NCBI RefSeq assembly: GCF_028291725.1
Contig: NZ_JAQGNT010000107.1
Span: 39,363 to 103,362 of the forward strand
Source of the DNA: Hydrocarboniphaga sp.
Lineage (GTDB): Bacteria > Pseudomonadota > Gammaproteobacteria > Nevskiales > Nevskiaceae
Length of the DNA stretch: 64,000 nucleotides
Direction of reading: 5' to 3'
Shown here in pieces: positions 9,129 through 17,094 of this stretch (its first letter is position 1; every line of letters starts with the position of its first letter). Made by a program: the position numbers and the translations under genes. The notes under the pieces are model-generated. The model did not search any database. It was not told the DNA's origin and worked only from the letters and a program-made list of their open reading frames with translations.

Positions 9129-9353
9129 ATGCTGAACTGGTTGATCGACGTTGCAACGATGGCGGTCGGCGCACTCTGCGTCGTCGCCTTCCTGTACGGC
9201 TTGATCGCACGCAATGAGGTGCGGCCCAAGCGCCAGTTCTCCCGGCTGGACCGACGCGACTTTGAACGCCTGGATCGCCGCCGCGAGGACCTGGGGCCGC
9301 CGACCCCGGACGAGCGCCGCGTCGGCCCACGCCGGGCCCGCGAATTGATCTGA
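9129..9353 (+). CDS. Small hypothetical membrane protein
   Basis: A 74-residue protein with one N-terminal helix (WLIDVATMAVGALCVVAFLYGLIA) and a strongly basic/acidic tail rich in Arg and Asp. It starts 60 bp after the glycine-zipper lipoprotein and is followed by a clear terminator, so the two are probably co-transcribed. GGAGAGGG just before the ATG is a good ribosome-binding site. No family recognised. Confidence 0.6.
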   Translation: MLNWLIDVATMAVGALCVVAFLYGLIARNEVRPKRQFSRLDRRDFERLDRRREDLGPPTPDERRVGPRRARELI

Positions 9354-9378
9354 AAGCCCGCAGCAGAGGCAGAACGCA

Positions 9379-9403
9379 AAGGCCCGCAGCACGCGGGCCT
9401 TTT
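9379..9403 (+). terminator. Rho-independent terminator
   Basis: Stem AAGGCCCGC / GCGGGCCTT with a five-base loop, followed by TT, 25 bp after the stop of the small membrane protein. It ends the lipoprotein-small protein unit. Confidence 0.75.
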
Positions 9404-9443
9404 GCCGTGTGCGTTTTCCATGAACCGAGAGCCCGACCCACCC

Positions 9444-9528
9444 GTAGGCTGGGTTGCAGCGCAGCGGAAACCCAGCGCTGGATTCAGGCCGCCGTGCTGG
9501 GATTGCGCTTCGCTCCATCCCAGCCTAC
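9444..9528. repeat. GTAG palindromic element, family D
   Basis: An 85-bp inverted repeat beginning GTAGGCTGGGTTGC and ending in its near complement followed by CCTAC. The arms are GCTGGGTT-type hairpins unrelated in sequence to families A-C, but the feet are the same. Single copy in this window, between the terminator and tRNA-Gly. Confidence 0.7.
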
Positions 9529-9644
9529 GCAGGGGTTCAGGGTCCGTCGGCAGGTCCGCAAGGAACACGGGGCTTTCCATGTGCGTTTTCTGGCGTGCCC
9601 CCAAGACTTAACGAGCCGGCCGCCCCCCGCTACAATGGCGCGAT

Positions 9645-9718
9645 GCGGGTGTAGCTCAATGGTAGAGTCGTAGCTTCCCAAGCTACTTACGCGGGTTCGA
9701 TTCCCGTCACCCGCTCCA
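9645..9718 (+). tRNA. tRNA-Gly (anticodon CCC)
   Basis: A 74-base cloverleaf: acceptor GCGGGTG pairs with CACCCGC, discriminator T, encoded CCA at 9716-9718. The D arm GCTCAATGGTAGAGT, anticodon stem GTAGC/GCTAC and T arm GGGTTCGATTCCC are all present. The anticodon loop TTCCCAA places CCC at 9677-9679, decoding GGG. Confidence 0.97.
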
Positions 9719-9762
9719 ACGCCTCACGGTGTCTTTCCAGCGCGCTTTTTCGTTTTCCGACC

Positions 9763-9966
9763 ATGATCATCCAGCTCAACGGCCAGCCTCGCGAAGTGCC
9801 CGGCGGGTGCAGCGTGCTGCAGCTGATCGAGCAGCAGCTGCACCTGGCCGGCAAGCGGCTCGCGGTCGAAGTCAACGGCGAGATTGTCCCGCGCTCACAG
9901 TTCGCGAGCGCCTTGCTGCATGCCGGCGATCACGTCGAAGTCGTGCAGGCCATCGGAGGCGGCTGA
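9763..9966 (+). CDS. thiS: Thiamine biosynthesis sulfur carrier ThiS
   Basis: A 67-residue ubiquitin-like protein ending in the required Gly-Gly (VVQAIGGG). The C-terminal glycine is converted to a thiocarboxylate that donates sulfur for the thiazole ring. It is followed 15 bp later by thiG, its acceptor enzyme. No TPP riboswitch fits in the 44 bp between the tRNA and this gene. Confidence 0.93.
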   Translation: MIIQLNGQPREVPGGCSVLQLIEQQLHLAGKRLAVEVNGEIVPRSQFASALLHAGDHVEVVQAIGGG

Positions 9967-9981
9967 GCGGCCGCACACGCA

Positions 9982-10794
9982 ATGAACGCATCCATCATTC
10001 CCGACGCGCTGACCATCGCCGGCCGCCAGTATTCCTCGCGGCTGCTGGTCGGCACCGGCAAATATCAGGACATGCAGCAGACCGGCGCGGCGATCGAGGC
10101 CAGCGGTGCGCAGATCGTCACGCTCGCGGTGCGGCGCACGCCATTTTTTCAAACATCTGGTGGCCAGAACCCGAACGAACCCAACCTGCTCGACGTGATT
10201 TCGCCGTCACGCTACACGCTGCTGCCGAATACCGCCGGCTGCTATACCGCCGACGACGCGGTGCGCACCTGCCGCCTTGCACGCGAGCTGCTCGATGGCC
10301 ACAAGCTGGTCAAGCTCGAGGTGCTCGGCGACGCCAAGACCTTGTACCCGGACGTGCCGGCGACGCTCGAGGCGGCGAAGATCCTGGTCCGCGACGGCTT
10401 CGACGTGATGGTCTACACCAGCGACGATCCGATCATCTGCAAGCGCCTGGAAGAAATCGGCTGCGTTGCAGTGATGCCGCTGGCGGCGCCGATCGGCTCG
10501 GGACTGGGCATCCAGAACCGCTACAACATCCTCAGCATCGTCGAGAACGCCAAGGTGCCGATCATCGTCGACGCCGGCGTCGGCACCGCATCCGACGCGG
10601 CAATCGCGATGGAGCTGGGCTGCCACGGCGTGCTGATGAATACCGCGATCGCCGAAGCGCGCAACCCGGTGCTGATGGCCAGCGCGATGCGTCACGGGAT
10701 CGTCGCCGGGCGCGAAGCGTATCTGGCCGGCCGCATGCCGCGCCGCCGGTACGCATCGGCCTCGTCGCCGCTCGATGGCCTGTCGCAGGCGTGA
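9982..10794 (+). CDS. thiG: Thiazole synthase ThiG
   Basis: A 270-residue TIM-barrel enzyme that makes the thiazole phosphate of thiamine from DXP, dehydroglycine and ThiS-thiocarboxylate. Family signatures include [10 protein letters not shown] near the start, VKLEVLGD with the Schiff-base lysine, [15 protein letters not shown] and [12 protein letters not shown]. It lies directly downstream of thiS. In related genomes trmB usually follows; here a PaiB-like gene comes between. Confidence 0.95.
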   Translation: MNASIIPDALTIAGRQYSSRLLVGTGKYQDMQQTGAAIEASGAQIVTLAVRRTPFFQTSGGQNPNEPNLLDVISPSRYTLLPNTAGCYTADDAVRTCRLARELLDGHKLVKLEVLGDAKTLYPDVPATLEAAKILVRDGFDVMVYTSDDPIICKRLEEIGCVAVMPLAAPIGSGLGIQNRYNILSIVENAKVPIIVDAGVGTASDAAIAMELGCHGVLMNTAIAEARNPVLMASAMRHGIVAGREAYLAGRMPRRRYASASSPLDGLSQA

Positions 10795-10812
10795 AGCGGG
10801 CATGAGCTGCGC

Positions 10813-11421
10813 ATGAGTCTCTACGCGCCCGCGCCGTTCGCGGAAGCGGATCGCGCGGCCGCGGTTGCGCTGATCGCGGCGCACCCGTTCGCGACGCTGA
10901 TCACCGCGGTGGATGGCGCCGAGCCGCAGGTTTCGCATCTGCCTCTGCTGCTCGAAGGCGATGTGCTGATTGGCCATCTCGCCCGGGCGAATCCGCACTG
11001 GCAGAGTTTCGGCCGGGGATCGACGATCGCGGTGTTTCACGGCCCGCATGCCTACGTGTCGCCGCGCTGGTACGCCGAACCCGCGCACAGCGTTCCGACC
11101 TGGAACTACGCCACGGTTCACGTCAGCGGCCGGCCGGCCCTGCTCGGCGAGGCGGATTCGAAGAACAGCCTGCTGCAACTGACCCGGGCTTTCGATCCGG
11201 ACTGGCGCGCGAGCGAGATCACGATCGATCGGCTGCTGCCCGGCATCGTCGCGTTCCGGATGCCGATCGCGGCCTGCGATGCCAAGTTCAAGATGAGCCA
11301 GAACAAGACCGCGGACGATAGGCGCAGCGTCATCGGTGGCCTGCTCGCCGCCCAGACCGGCCCGCTCAGCGATGCCGCCGGCGTCGCCCAATGGATGATG
11401 CAGAAGAACCTTCATGTCTGA
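10813..11421 (+). CDS. FMN-binding PaiB-family protein
   Basis: A 202-residue member of the PaiB/FMN-binding split-barrel family, which includes a negative regulator of sporulation and protease genes in Bacillus and many flavin-binding proteins of unknown role. Typical segments are MSLYAPAPFAE, HLPLLLEG, GHLARANPHW and YVSPRWY, with a C-terminal KFKMSQNK motif. It lies 18 bp after thiG and overlaps trmB by eight bases, so it is coupled in the same operon. A regulatory role is only an inference from the family name. Confidence 0.8.
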   Translation: MSLYAPAPFAEADRAAAVALIAAHPFATLITAVDGAEPQVSHLPLLLEGDVLIGHLARANPHWQSFGRGSTIAVFHGPHAYVSPRWYAEPAHSVPTWNYATVHVSGRPALLGEADSKNSLLQLTRAFDPDWRASEITIDRLLPGIVAFRMPIAACDAKFKMSQNKTADDRRSVIGGLLAAQTGPLSDAAGVAQWMMQKNLHV

Positions 11422-12136
11422 GCCGCGGCGGCCACCCGAATCTGAAACCGGCGACACCGCCGCGCCGCCGCGCCGCATCCGCTCCTACGTGCGCCGCGAA
11501 GGCCGCATGACCGACGGCCAGCGCAGCGCACTCGACGAACTTTGGCCGCGTTACGGCATCGACGTACCACAGGCGCCGCTGGATCTGGCCGCGATTTTCG
11601 GCCGGATGGCGCCGCGGGTTTTCGAGATCGGCTTCGGCAATGGCGACCACCTGCTGTCGCGCGCGGCGGCCGAGCCGCAGCACGATTTCATCGGCGTGGA
11701 AGTGCATCGCCCCGGCTGCGGCCGCGTGATGATGCAGGCCTCGAAACTCGGCCTTAGCAATCTGCGCGTCGCAAGCTTCGATGCCGTCGAAGTGCTGCGC
11801 GACTGGATACCCGCCGGCGCGCTGGCCGAGGTGGTGATCTATTTCCCCGATCCCTGGCACAAGAGCCGCCACAACAAGCGCCGCCTGGTGCAGCCGCACT
11901 TCATGCCGCTGATCACGCGCGCCCTCGCCGGCGGCGGCCTGCTGCGCATGGCGACCGACTGGGCGCCGTATGCCCGGCACATGCTCGACGTGGTTCGCGG
12001 CGTGCCGGAGCTGGAAAACCTGGCACCCAACGGCGGCTACGCGCCGCGCGCGGAAACGCGGCCGAAAACGCGCTTCGAGGCGCGCGGCGAGCGCCTCGGC
12101 CACGAGGTTTACGACCTGTTGCTGCGCCGGCGCTAA
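11414..12136 (+). CDS. trmB: tRNA (guanine-N7)-methyltransferase TrmB
   Basis: A 240-residue SAM-dependent enzyme that methylates G46 in the variable loop of tRNAs. EIGFGNGDHLL is the SAM-binding motif and YFPDPWHKSRHNKRR is the family signature for tRNA binding and catalysis. The first 35 residues form a Pro/Arg-rich extension. The start overlaps the paiB-like gene by eight bases. Confidence 0.93.
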   Translation: MSEPRRPPESETGDTAAPPRRIRSYVRREGRMTDGQRSALDELWPRYGIDVPQAPLDLAAIFGRMAPRVFEIGFGNGDHLLSRAAAEPQHDFIGVEVHRPGCGRVMMQASKLGLSNLRVASFDAVEVLRDWIPAGALAEVVIYFPDPWHKSRHNKRRLVQPHFMPLITRALAGGGLLRMATDWAPYARHMLDVVRGVPELENLAPNGGYAPRAETRPKTRFEARGERLGHEVYDLLLRRR

Positions 12137-12262
12137 AAGCCGGGTTCCGTACCGCATCGACCGCTCGCCGGCGGGCGTGATATGTAAAGCGCGTAGGCCG
12201 CTCTGAAGCTGTGACTTTCGCGCCGACTGCGAAGCCATGTTTTATTTTTCATCTCAGGTCGA

Positions 12263-13189
12263 ATGACAGCCAGGCATCCCATCATCGGCGTCACCGGGTC
12301 CAGCGGTGCCGGCACCAGCACCGCGGTGCGGGCCTTCGACCGGATGTGCGCGACGCTCGGTATCCGGCCGGCGATCGTCGAGGGCGACGCCTTCCACGCC
12401 TACGACCGCGAGGGCAACCGCCGCGCGATCGCGCGGGCGCGCATTCGCGGCGAACATTTCTCGCTGCTGGGCCCGGCCGGCAACCTGCTGATGCGGCTCG
12501 AGACGCTGCTGCGCGAATACGGCCACAGCGGCACCGGCATCAGCCGGCGCTATCTGCACACCGAGGCCGAAGCCCAGGCGGTGCGCCAGAGCGTCGGCAC
12601 GTTCACGCCGTGGATGCCGATCACGCCGGACACCGACCTGCTGTTCTACGAAGGCCTGCACGGCGGCTACGTCGGTGAAGACGCGAATATCGCCGAGCAT
12701 ATGGACCTGCTGGTCGGCGTGGTACCGATCGTCAACCTGGAATGGATCCAGAAAATCCGCCGCGACAACGACGAACGCGGCAGCACGCCCTCGGAGATCA
12801 CCAGCACGATCCTGCGGCGCATGCCGGACTACGTGAATCACATCGCACCCCAGTTCTCGCGCACCGACGTGAACTTTCAGCGCGTGCCGCTGGTGGATAC
12901 CTCCAACCCCTTCGTCGTGCGCGAGATTCCGGGCAACGAGGAGAGCCTGGTCGTGATCCATTTCAACGAGCACACGCGGCTGTCGGCCGACCTGGATCGC
13001 TATGAATTCCAGATTCCGGGCGCATTCCGATCCAATGCCCAGACCCTGGTCGTGCCGGGCGATCAGATCGAAACCGCGATGGAGGCGATCCTGATGCCGG
13101 CCTTGCAAAGCCTGCTGGCGCGGCGCGCGCAGGCCATCGACGCGGCGGCGTCTCAGAACCCGCTACCGCCGGACATCGCTCCGGCTTGA
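12263..13189 (+). CDS. Phosphoribulokinase (class I), no RuBisCO in view
   Basis: A 308-residue proteobacterial-type phosphoribulokinase. Its P-loop GVTGSSGAGTST spans residues 9-20, and FYEGLHGGY and RRMPDYVNHIAPQFSRTDVN are family signatures. In autotrophs it phosphorylates ribulose 5-phosphate for the Calvin cycle, but no RuBisCO, carboxysome or other Calvin gene occurs here. Many heterotrophic gammaproteobacteria carry such orphan copies (the E. coli PrkB type) with unclear function. It stands alone, 126 bp after trmB. Confidence 0.88.
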   Translation: MTARHPIIGVTGSSGAGTSTAVRAFDRMCATLGIRPAIVEGDAFHAYDREGNRRAIARARIRGEHFSLLGPAGNLLMRLETLLREYGHSGTGISRRYLHTEAEAQAVRQSVGTFTPWMPITPDTDLLFYEGLHGGYVGEDANIAEHMDLLVGVVPIVNLEWIQKIRRDNDERGSTPSEITSTILRRMPDYVNHIAPQFSRTDVNFQRVPLVDTSNPFVVREIPGNEESLVVIHFNEHTRLSADLDRYEFQIPGAFRSNAQTLVVPGDQIETAMEAILMPALQSLLARRAQAIDAAASQNPLPPDIAPA

Positions 13190-13278
13190 AGCATACGCCG
13201 CAGCGGCGTAGAAGTAGGGCACACGGAACTTCGTCAGAGGCTCCTTAGGCAAAACATGAGCTGCACGGGAGACCGGCG

Positions 13279-13572
13279 ATGGCGCAATGGCTGCAGGAAA
13301 TGAACCCCGGTGACTGGTACGAGTCGGCCGGCAACACTTTCGAAATCGTGGGCGTGGATGTGGCCAGCGAGATCGTGCTGGTACAGCACTTCGACGGCGC
13401 GCTCGAGGAAGTCGAGTTCGACGCGTGGATCGAACTGGAGGCAGTGCCTTGCGCCGCGCCCGAGGACTACTCCGGCGCGCTGGATCTGGATACCGAAGAT
13501 CGCGTGATCGACGGGATCGCCACCGCCGGCGACGACGACGCCTTCAAACGGCTGTACATCGATTCGCGGTAG
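13279..13572 (+). CDS. Small acidic protein of unknown function (DUF6763-like)
   Basis: A 97-residue acidic protein (NPGDWYESAGNTFEIVGVD, then HFDGALEEVEFDAW). Its strand-rich start resembles small gammaproteobacterial proteins filed under DUF6763; that match is from memory. GGAGACCGGCG precedes the ATG. No signal peptide or membrane helix is present, so it is probably cytoplasmic. The GNAT gene starts 51 bp downstream. Confidence 0.65.
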   Translation: MAQWLQEMNPGDWYESAGNTFEIVGVDVASEIVLVQHFDGALEEVEFDAWIELEAVPCAAPEDYSGALDLDTEDRVIDGIATAGDDDAFKRLYIDSR

Positions 13573-13622
13573 CGATTCGCGACAGCGCCCCAAAAACTCC
13601 GCCGCCGCGGATAAAGGAAGCC

Positions 13623-14270
13623 ATGATGCCTGGGCCGTCGCGGTGGTTGGAAACCTTCCGCACGCCGCGTCTGCGGCCAGAGTTCAAGTTCCGCCTGGAC
13701 GACGGCACACCGGTACAGGTGCGGCCGCTGCAGCCCGAAGATGCGCAGCGGCTACGCGCCGGTTTCGAGCAGATGTCACAGCTCGCACGGCGCCGACGCT
13801 TCCTCGCCGACGTCAAGGATCTCACCGACAACCAGATCGCCGAATTCACCCGCCTCGACCCGATCGATCGCGCGGCCTGGGGCTGCATGAATCGCGAGCG
13901 GCCCAGGGAGCCTGGCGTGGGCGTGGCGCGTTACCAGCGCATCAATGGTGATCGCCGATCGGCGGATGTCGCGATCACCGTGCTCGAGGAATATCAGGGC
14001 CGCGGCGCCGGCATGCTGCTGCACGCCTGCCTGCATCTGACCGCGCATCGCGCCAGCATTCGCCGCTTCTATTACGACATGCTGCGTGACAACCAGCGCT
14101 TCATCGGGCAGATCAAGGCGCTGGGCGGTACATTCGAAGGCCGCGCGGAGAACATCGAGCGCTGGTCGCTACCGGTCTATCATCGCGCTCGCGATGTGCC
14201 GGATACCACCAGCATCGGCCGGCGGTTTTCCGAAATCATGCTCAAGCTCGGCCGCCCTCCCGCGGCCTGA
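13623..14270 (+). CDS. GNAT-family N-acetyltransferase
   Basis: A 215-residue protein with a GNAT fold at residues ~35-190. VQVRPLQPEDAQRLRAGFEQ and ADVAITVLEEYQGRGAGMLL (the acetyl-CoA loop, QGRGAG) are the hallmarks. It resembles the stand-alone acetyltransferase domains related to protein lysine acetyltransferases. AAGGAAG lies five bases before the ATG at 13623, which decides the start. Substrate unknown. Confidence 0.8.
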   Translation: MMPGPSRWLETFRTPRLRPEFKFRLDDGTPVQVRPLQPEDAQRLRAGFEQMSQLARRRRFLADVKDLTDNQIAEFTRLDPIDRAAWGCMNRERPREPGVGVARYQRINGDRRSADVAITVLEEYQGRGAGMLLHACLHLTAHRASIRRFYYDMLRDNQRFIGQIKALGGTFEGRAENIERWSLPVYHRARDVPDTTSIGRRFSEIMLKLGRPPAA

Positions 14271-14311
14271 TTACCCACGAACCGCTACCATATCAACCCA
14301 GGAATTCCACG

Positions 14312-14890
14312 ATGAAACGCTTGATGCTGGCCGTTCTGCTGTCAAACGCGATCGCCCTGCCCGCCGTCGCTGCCCTGAAGGAAGGCGACGCCGTGGTCGA
14401 TTTCAAGACGCAGGCTTCGCTGGCCGGCAAGGCTTTCGATTTTTCGCTAAAGGATTCACTGAAGAAGGGCCCGGTGGTCGTGTACTTCTATCCGTCGGCG
14501 TTCACCGGCGGCTGCAACGTCCAGGCGCATACGTTCGCGGTCAACAGCGACAAGTTCGCTGCCGCCGGCGCGACGATCATCGGCGTGTCGCTCGACAGCA
14601 TTCAAAGGCTCAATGATTTCTCGGCCGATCCGGCGTACTGCGCCGGCAAGTTCCCGGTCGCATCGGATGCCGACGGCAAGATCGCGAAGTCCTTCGACTT
14701 GAGCGTCGCTGACGGCAAGCTCGGGCAGAAGGACTCGCGCGGCGCCGAAATCGGCCACGGCTTCGCCGAGCGCACCACCTTCATCATCAAGCCCGACGGC
14801 CGGATCGCGAGCGTGGTCGGCGGCATGGCGCCGGCGGCGAATGTCGAGCAGGCATTGGTGGCGGTGCAGAAATTATCGGCAGCCAAATAA
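14312..14890 (+). CDS. Exported peroxiredoxin (AhpC/TSA family)
   Basis: A 192-residue thiol peroxidase-like protein with a cleavable signal peptide (MKRLMLAVLLSNAIALPAVAA). The peroxidatic motif PSAFTGGC puts the active cysteine at residue 68, in the PxxxTxxC pattern. FAERTTFIIKPDGRI is the C-terminal peroxiredoxin strand. It should detoxify peroxide in the periplasm. It is monocistronic, separated from the GNAT gene by 41 bp. Confidence 0.87.
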   Translation: MKRLMLAVLLSNAIALPAVAALKEGDAVVDFKTQASLAGKAFDFSLKDSLKKGPVVVYFYPSAFTGGCNVQAHTFAVNSDKFAAAGATIIGVSLDSIQRLNDFSADPAYCAGKFPVASDADGKIAKSFDLSVADGKLGQKDSRGAEIGHGFAERTTFIIKPDGRIASVVGGMAPAANVEQALVAVQKLSAAK

Positions 14891-14895
14891 GCCGT

Positions 14896-14923
14896 CGTAC
14901 GTCGGCAAGGGATTGCCGACACG
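14896..14923. repeat. GTAG palindromic element, family A, solo half-element (copy 3)
   Basis: A single hairpin GTCGGCAA-GGGA-TTGCCGAC with a GTAC foot, equal to half of the family A unit. It lies just downstream of the peroxiredoxin gene and may serve as its transcript end. Confidence 0.65.
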
Positions 14924-14974
14924 CCGTTTCAATCGGGGCTGCCGTGAACCGCTGCGGCCGGGTAGCATGCGGCC

Positions 14975-16297
14975 ATGACGACTTCCCAAATGGCGCCCGC
15001 GACCGGATGGCGGGCAATGCTGGCGCCGTATCTCGAACGCGAAGCGCTGGCGGCGCTGTTTCTCGGCATGTCGTCCGGTTTTCCGTACGCGATGATCGGC
15101 GCGACGCTGACCACGCGGCTGGCGCAGGACGGCATCAGCAAGAAAAGCGTGACCGCGTTTTCGCTGGCGTTTCTGGTCTACAGCTTCAAGTTCCTGTGGG
15201 CACCGATCGTCGATCGTGCGCGGCTGCCGGGACTGAACCGCTACGGACAGCGCGTGTCCTGGCTGTGGCTGTCGTCGCTGCTGGTCGCGGCCAGCGTGAT
15301 CTGGCTCGGTTCGCTGGACCCGAAAGCCGGCCTGATGAATGTGGCTTTCGCCGCGATTGCGCTGGGCTTCGCCGGCGCGACGTTCGACATCGTCATCGAC
15401 GCCTATCGGATTGAAACGCTGCAGCCGCGGCAACTCGGCGTCGGCTCCGGCATGTCGCAATATGGCTGGCGCATCGGATCGGTTTGCGCGGCGGCGCTCG
15501 CGCTGGTCGTCGCCAGCCGCGCCGGCTGGGGGCTCGCCTACGGCCTGTGCGCGCTGTTCGTGCTGCCCGCGGCCTTGACCGGCTGGTGGCTCGGCGAACC
15601 CGCGCGTCATCACGAGCCCGCGCCGGTGCGCAATTTCAAACAGGCGGTCGGCGCCGTCGTCGGGCCCTTGAGCGAATTCTTCCGGCGCCGCGGCGCGTTC
15701 CTGGTGCTGGCCTTCGTGCTGCTGCACAAGATCGGTGACACGCTGGCCAACCTGACCGTGCGCCTGCTGCTCGACGATCTGCATTTCACCAACGACGAGA
15801 TCGCGACCTACGACGTCGGCTTCGGCTTCATCGCCTATCTGGTCGGCATCTTCATCGGCGGCATCCTGTACGAGCGCCTTGGCCTGAAGCGCTCGGTGAC
15901 GATCAGCCTGTTTCTGATGGCGGTCTCGAATCTGTCTTTCGCATTGCTGGCAGCGATCGGGCACAGCAGCAGCCTGCTCGCGTTCACGATCGGCTTCGAG
16001 AATGTGTCCAGCGGGATCGGCGGCGTCACGATCGTTGCCTACCTGTCGGCGCTGTGCAATCTGTCGTTCACCGCGACGCAATTCGCTCTGCTGTCGGCGG
16101 CCGCGTCGATCGTCGGCAAGTTTCTGACCGGCACCACCGCGGGCCGGCTGATCGAGGCTATGGGCTACGTGAACTTCTATCTGCTGACGACGCTGGTCGC
16201 GCTGCCGGGCCTGGCGCTCTACGTCTGGATGAGCCGCACCGGCCTGATCGACGAAAGCCTGTCGCACGATTCCGAGGCTACAGATCGAAGTCCATGA
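14975..16297 (+). CDS. ampG: AmpG-family muropeptide permease (MFS)
   Basis: A 440-residue major-facilitator protein with about 12 membrane helices. LFLGMSSGFPYAMIGATL near the start and GATFDIVIDAYRIETL in the middle are AmpG signatures (ASQDIVIDAYR-type motif). AmpG imports anhydro-muropeptides from the periplasm for cell-wall recycling and feeds beta-lactamase induction. Its 3' end overlaps the convergent exonuclease gene by 20 bp. No other recycling gene is adjacent. Confidence 0.87.
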   Translation: MTTSQMAPATGWRAMLAPYLEREALAALFLGMSSGFPYAMIGATLTTRLAQDGISKKSVTAFSLAFLVYSFKFLWAPIVDRARLPGLNRYGQRVSWLWLSSLLVAASVIWLGSLDPKAGLMNVAFAAIALGFAGATFDIVIDAYRIETLQPRQLGVGSGMSQYGWRIGSVCAAALALVVASRAGWGLAYGLCALFVLPAALTGWWLGEPARHHEPAPVRNFKQAVGAVVGPLSEFFRRRGAFLVLAFVLLHKIGDTLANLTVRLLLDDLHFTNDEIATYDVGFGFIAYLVGIFIGGILYERLGLKRSVTISLFLMAVSNLSFALLAAIGHSSSLLAFTIGFENVSSGIGGVTIVAYLSALCNLSFTATQFALLSAAASIVGKFLTGTTAGRLIEAMGYVNFYLLTTLVALPGLALYVWMSRTGLIDESLSHDSEATDRSP

Positions 16298-17057
16298 TCA
16301 GCGGCGCGTGATCCGAGAAGCGCGTGCTCGTGTGGACCTGGGCGGCGCGGAGCTTGTCGCGCAGGTCCGGCGTCGCCAGCTGGTAGTCGATGCGCCAACC
16401 GACGTTGTTGGCGAACGCATTGCCACGGTTTGACCACCAGGTGTAGCCCTCGCCCTCGGCGTCCGGATGCAGCGCGCGATAGGCGTCGACCCAGCCGATG
16501 TTCTCGAACACGTCCGTCATCCACGCGCGCTCGTGCGGCAGGAAGCCGGAGTTCTTCTGGTTGGAGCGCCAGTTCTTCAGGTCTTTCTGCGTATGCGCGA
16601 TGTTCCAGTCGCCGCACAGCACGTACTGGCGGCCCTCGCCCATCATCTCGCGCAGCTTGGGCTCGAAGAATTTGAGGAAACGGTCCTTGGACTCCTGCCG
16701 CTCCGGCCCGGCCGAGCCCGACGGCAGGTACAGCGACACCACCGACAGCTCGCCGAAGCGCGCCTCGATATAGCGGCCCTCGTCGTCGAACTCGGTCGCG
16801 CCCAGCGTCGTCAGCACCGCGTTGGGCTTGGCGCGCGAATAGATCGCGGTGCCGCTGTAGCCCTTGCGCAAAGCGCTGTTGAAATGCACGTGCCAGCCCT
16901 TGGGCGCAAACGTGTCGAGGCCTTCCAGATCCGCCGGCTGCGCCTTGATCTCCTGCAGGCAGAGCACGTCGGCCTTTTGCCCGGCGAGCCAGTCGAACAT
17001 GCCCTTGTTGGCCGCGGAGCGGATGCCGTTGCAGTTGAGGCTGATGATTCTTTTCAT
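16278..17057 (-). CDS. xth: Exodeoxyribonuclease III, at the position of crc in pseudomonads
   Basis: A 259-residue endonuclease/exonuclease/phosphatase-fold protein. Catalytic residues are intact: NCNGIR, Glu in LCLQEIKAQ, Asp/Asn in CGDWNIAH and the FSDHAP His/Asp pair. Pseudomonas Crc, the close paralogue found next to pyrE, has lost these, so this gene is better called xth than crc. It repairs abasic sites in DNA. The start at 17057 gives the canonical MKRIISLNCNG opening. It overlaps ampG by 20 bp tail to tail. Confidence 0.9.
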   Translation of the reverse strand: MKRIISLNCNGIRSAANKGMFDWLAGQKADVLCLQEIKAQPADLEGLDTFAPKGWHVHFNSALRKGYSGTAIYSRAKPNAVLTTLGATEFDDEGRYIEARFGELSVVSLYLPSGSAGPERQESKDRFLKFFEPKLREMMGEGRQYVLCGDWNIAHTQKDLKNWRSNQKNSGFLPHERAWMTDVFENIGWVDAYRALHPDAEGEGYTWWSNRGNAFANNVGWRIDYQLATPDLRDKLRAAQVHTSTRFSDHAPLIMDFDL

Positions 17058-17094
17058 TGACGGAAGTTTGCCGCAAATCGGCAAGCGGTGGCGT

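Noticed and set aside
9719..9762. A TPP riboswitch before thiS
   Set aside because: Only 44 bp separate the tRNA from thiS and none of the conserved THI-box segments is present.
16278..17057. Naming the gene crc
   Set aside because: Catalytic Glu, Asp/Asn and His residues are intact, unlike in Crc, so exonuclease III is the safer call.
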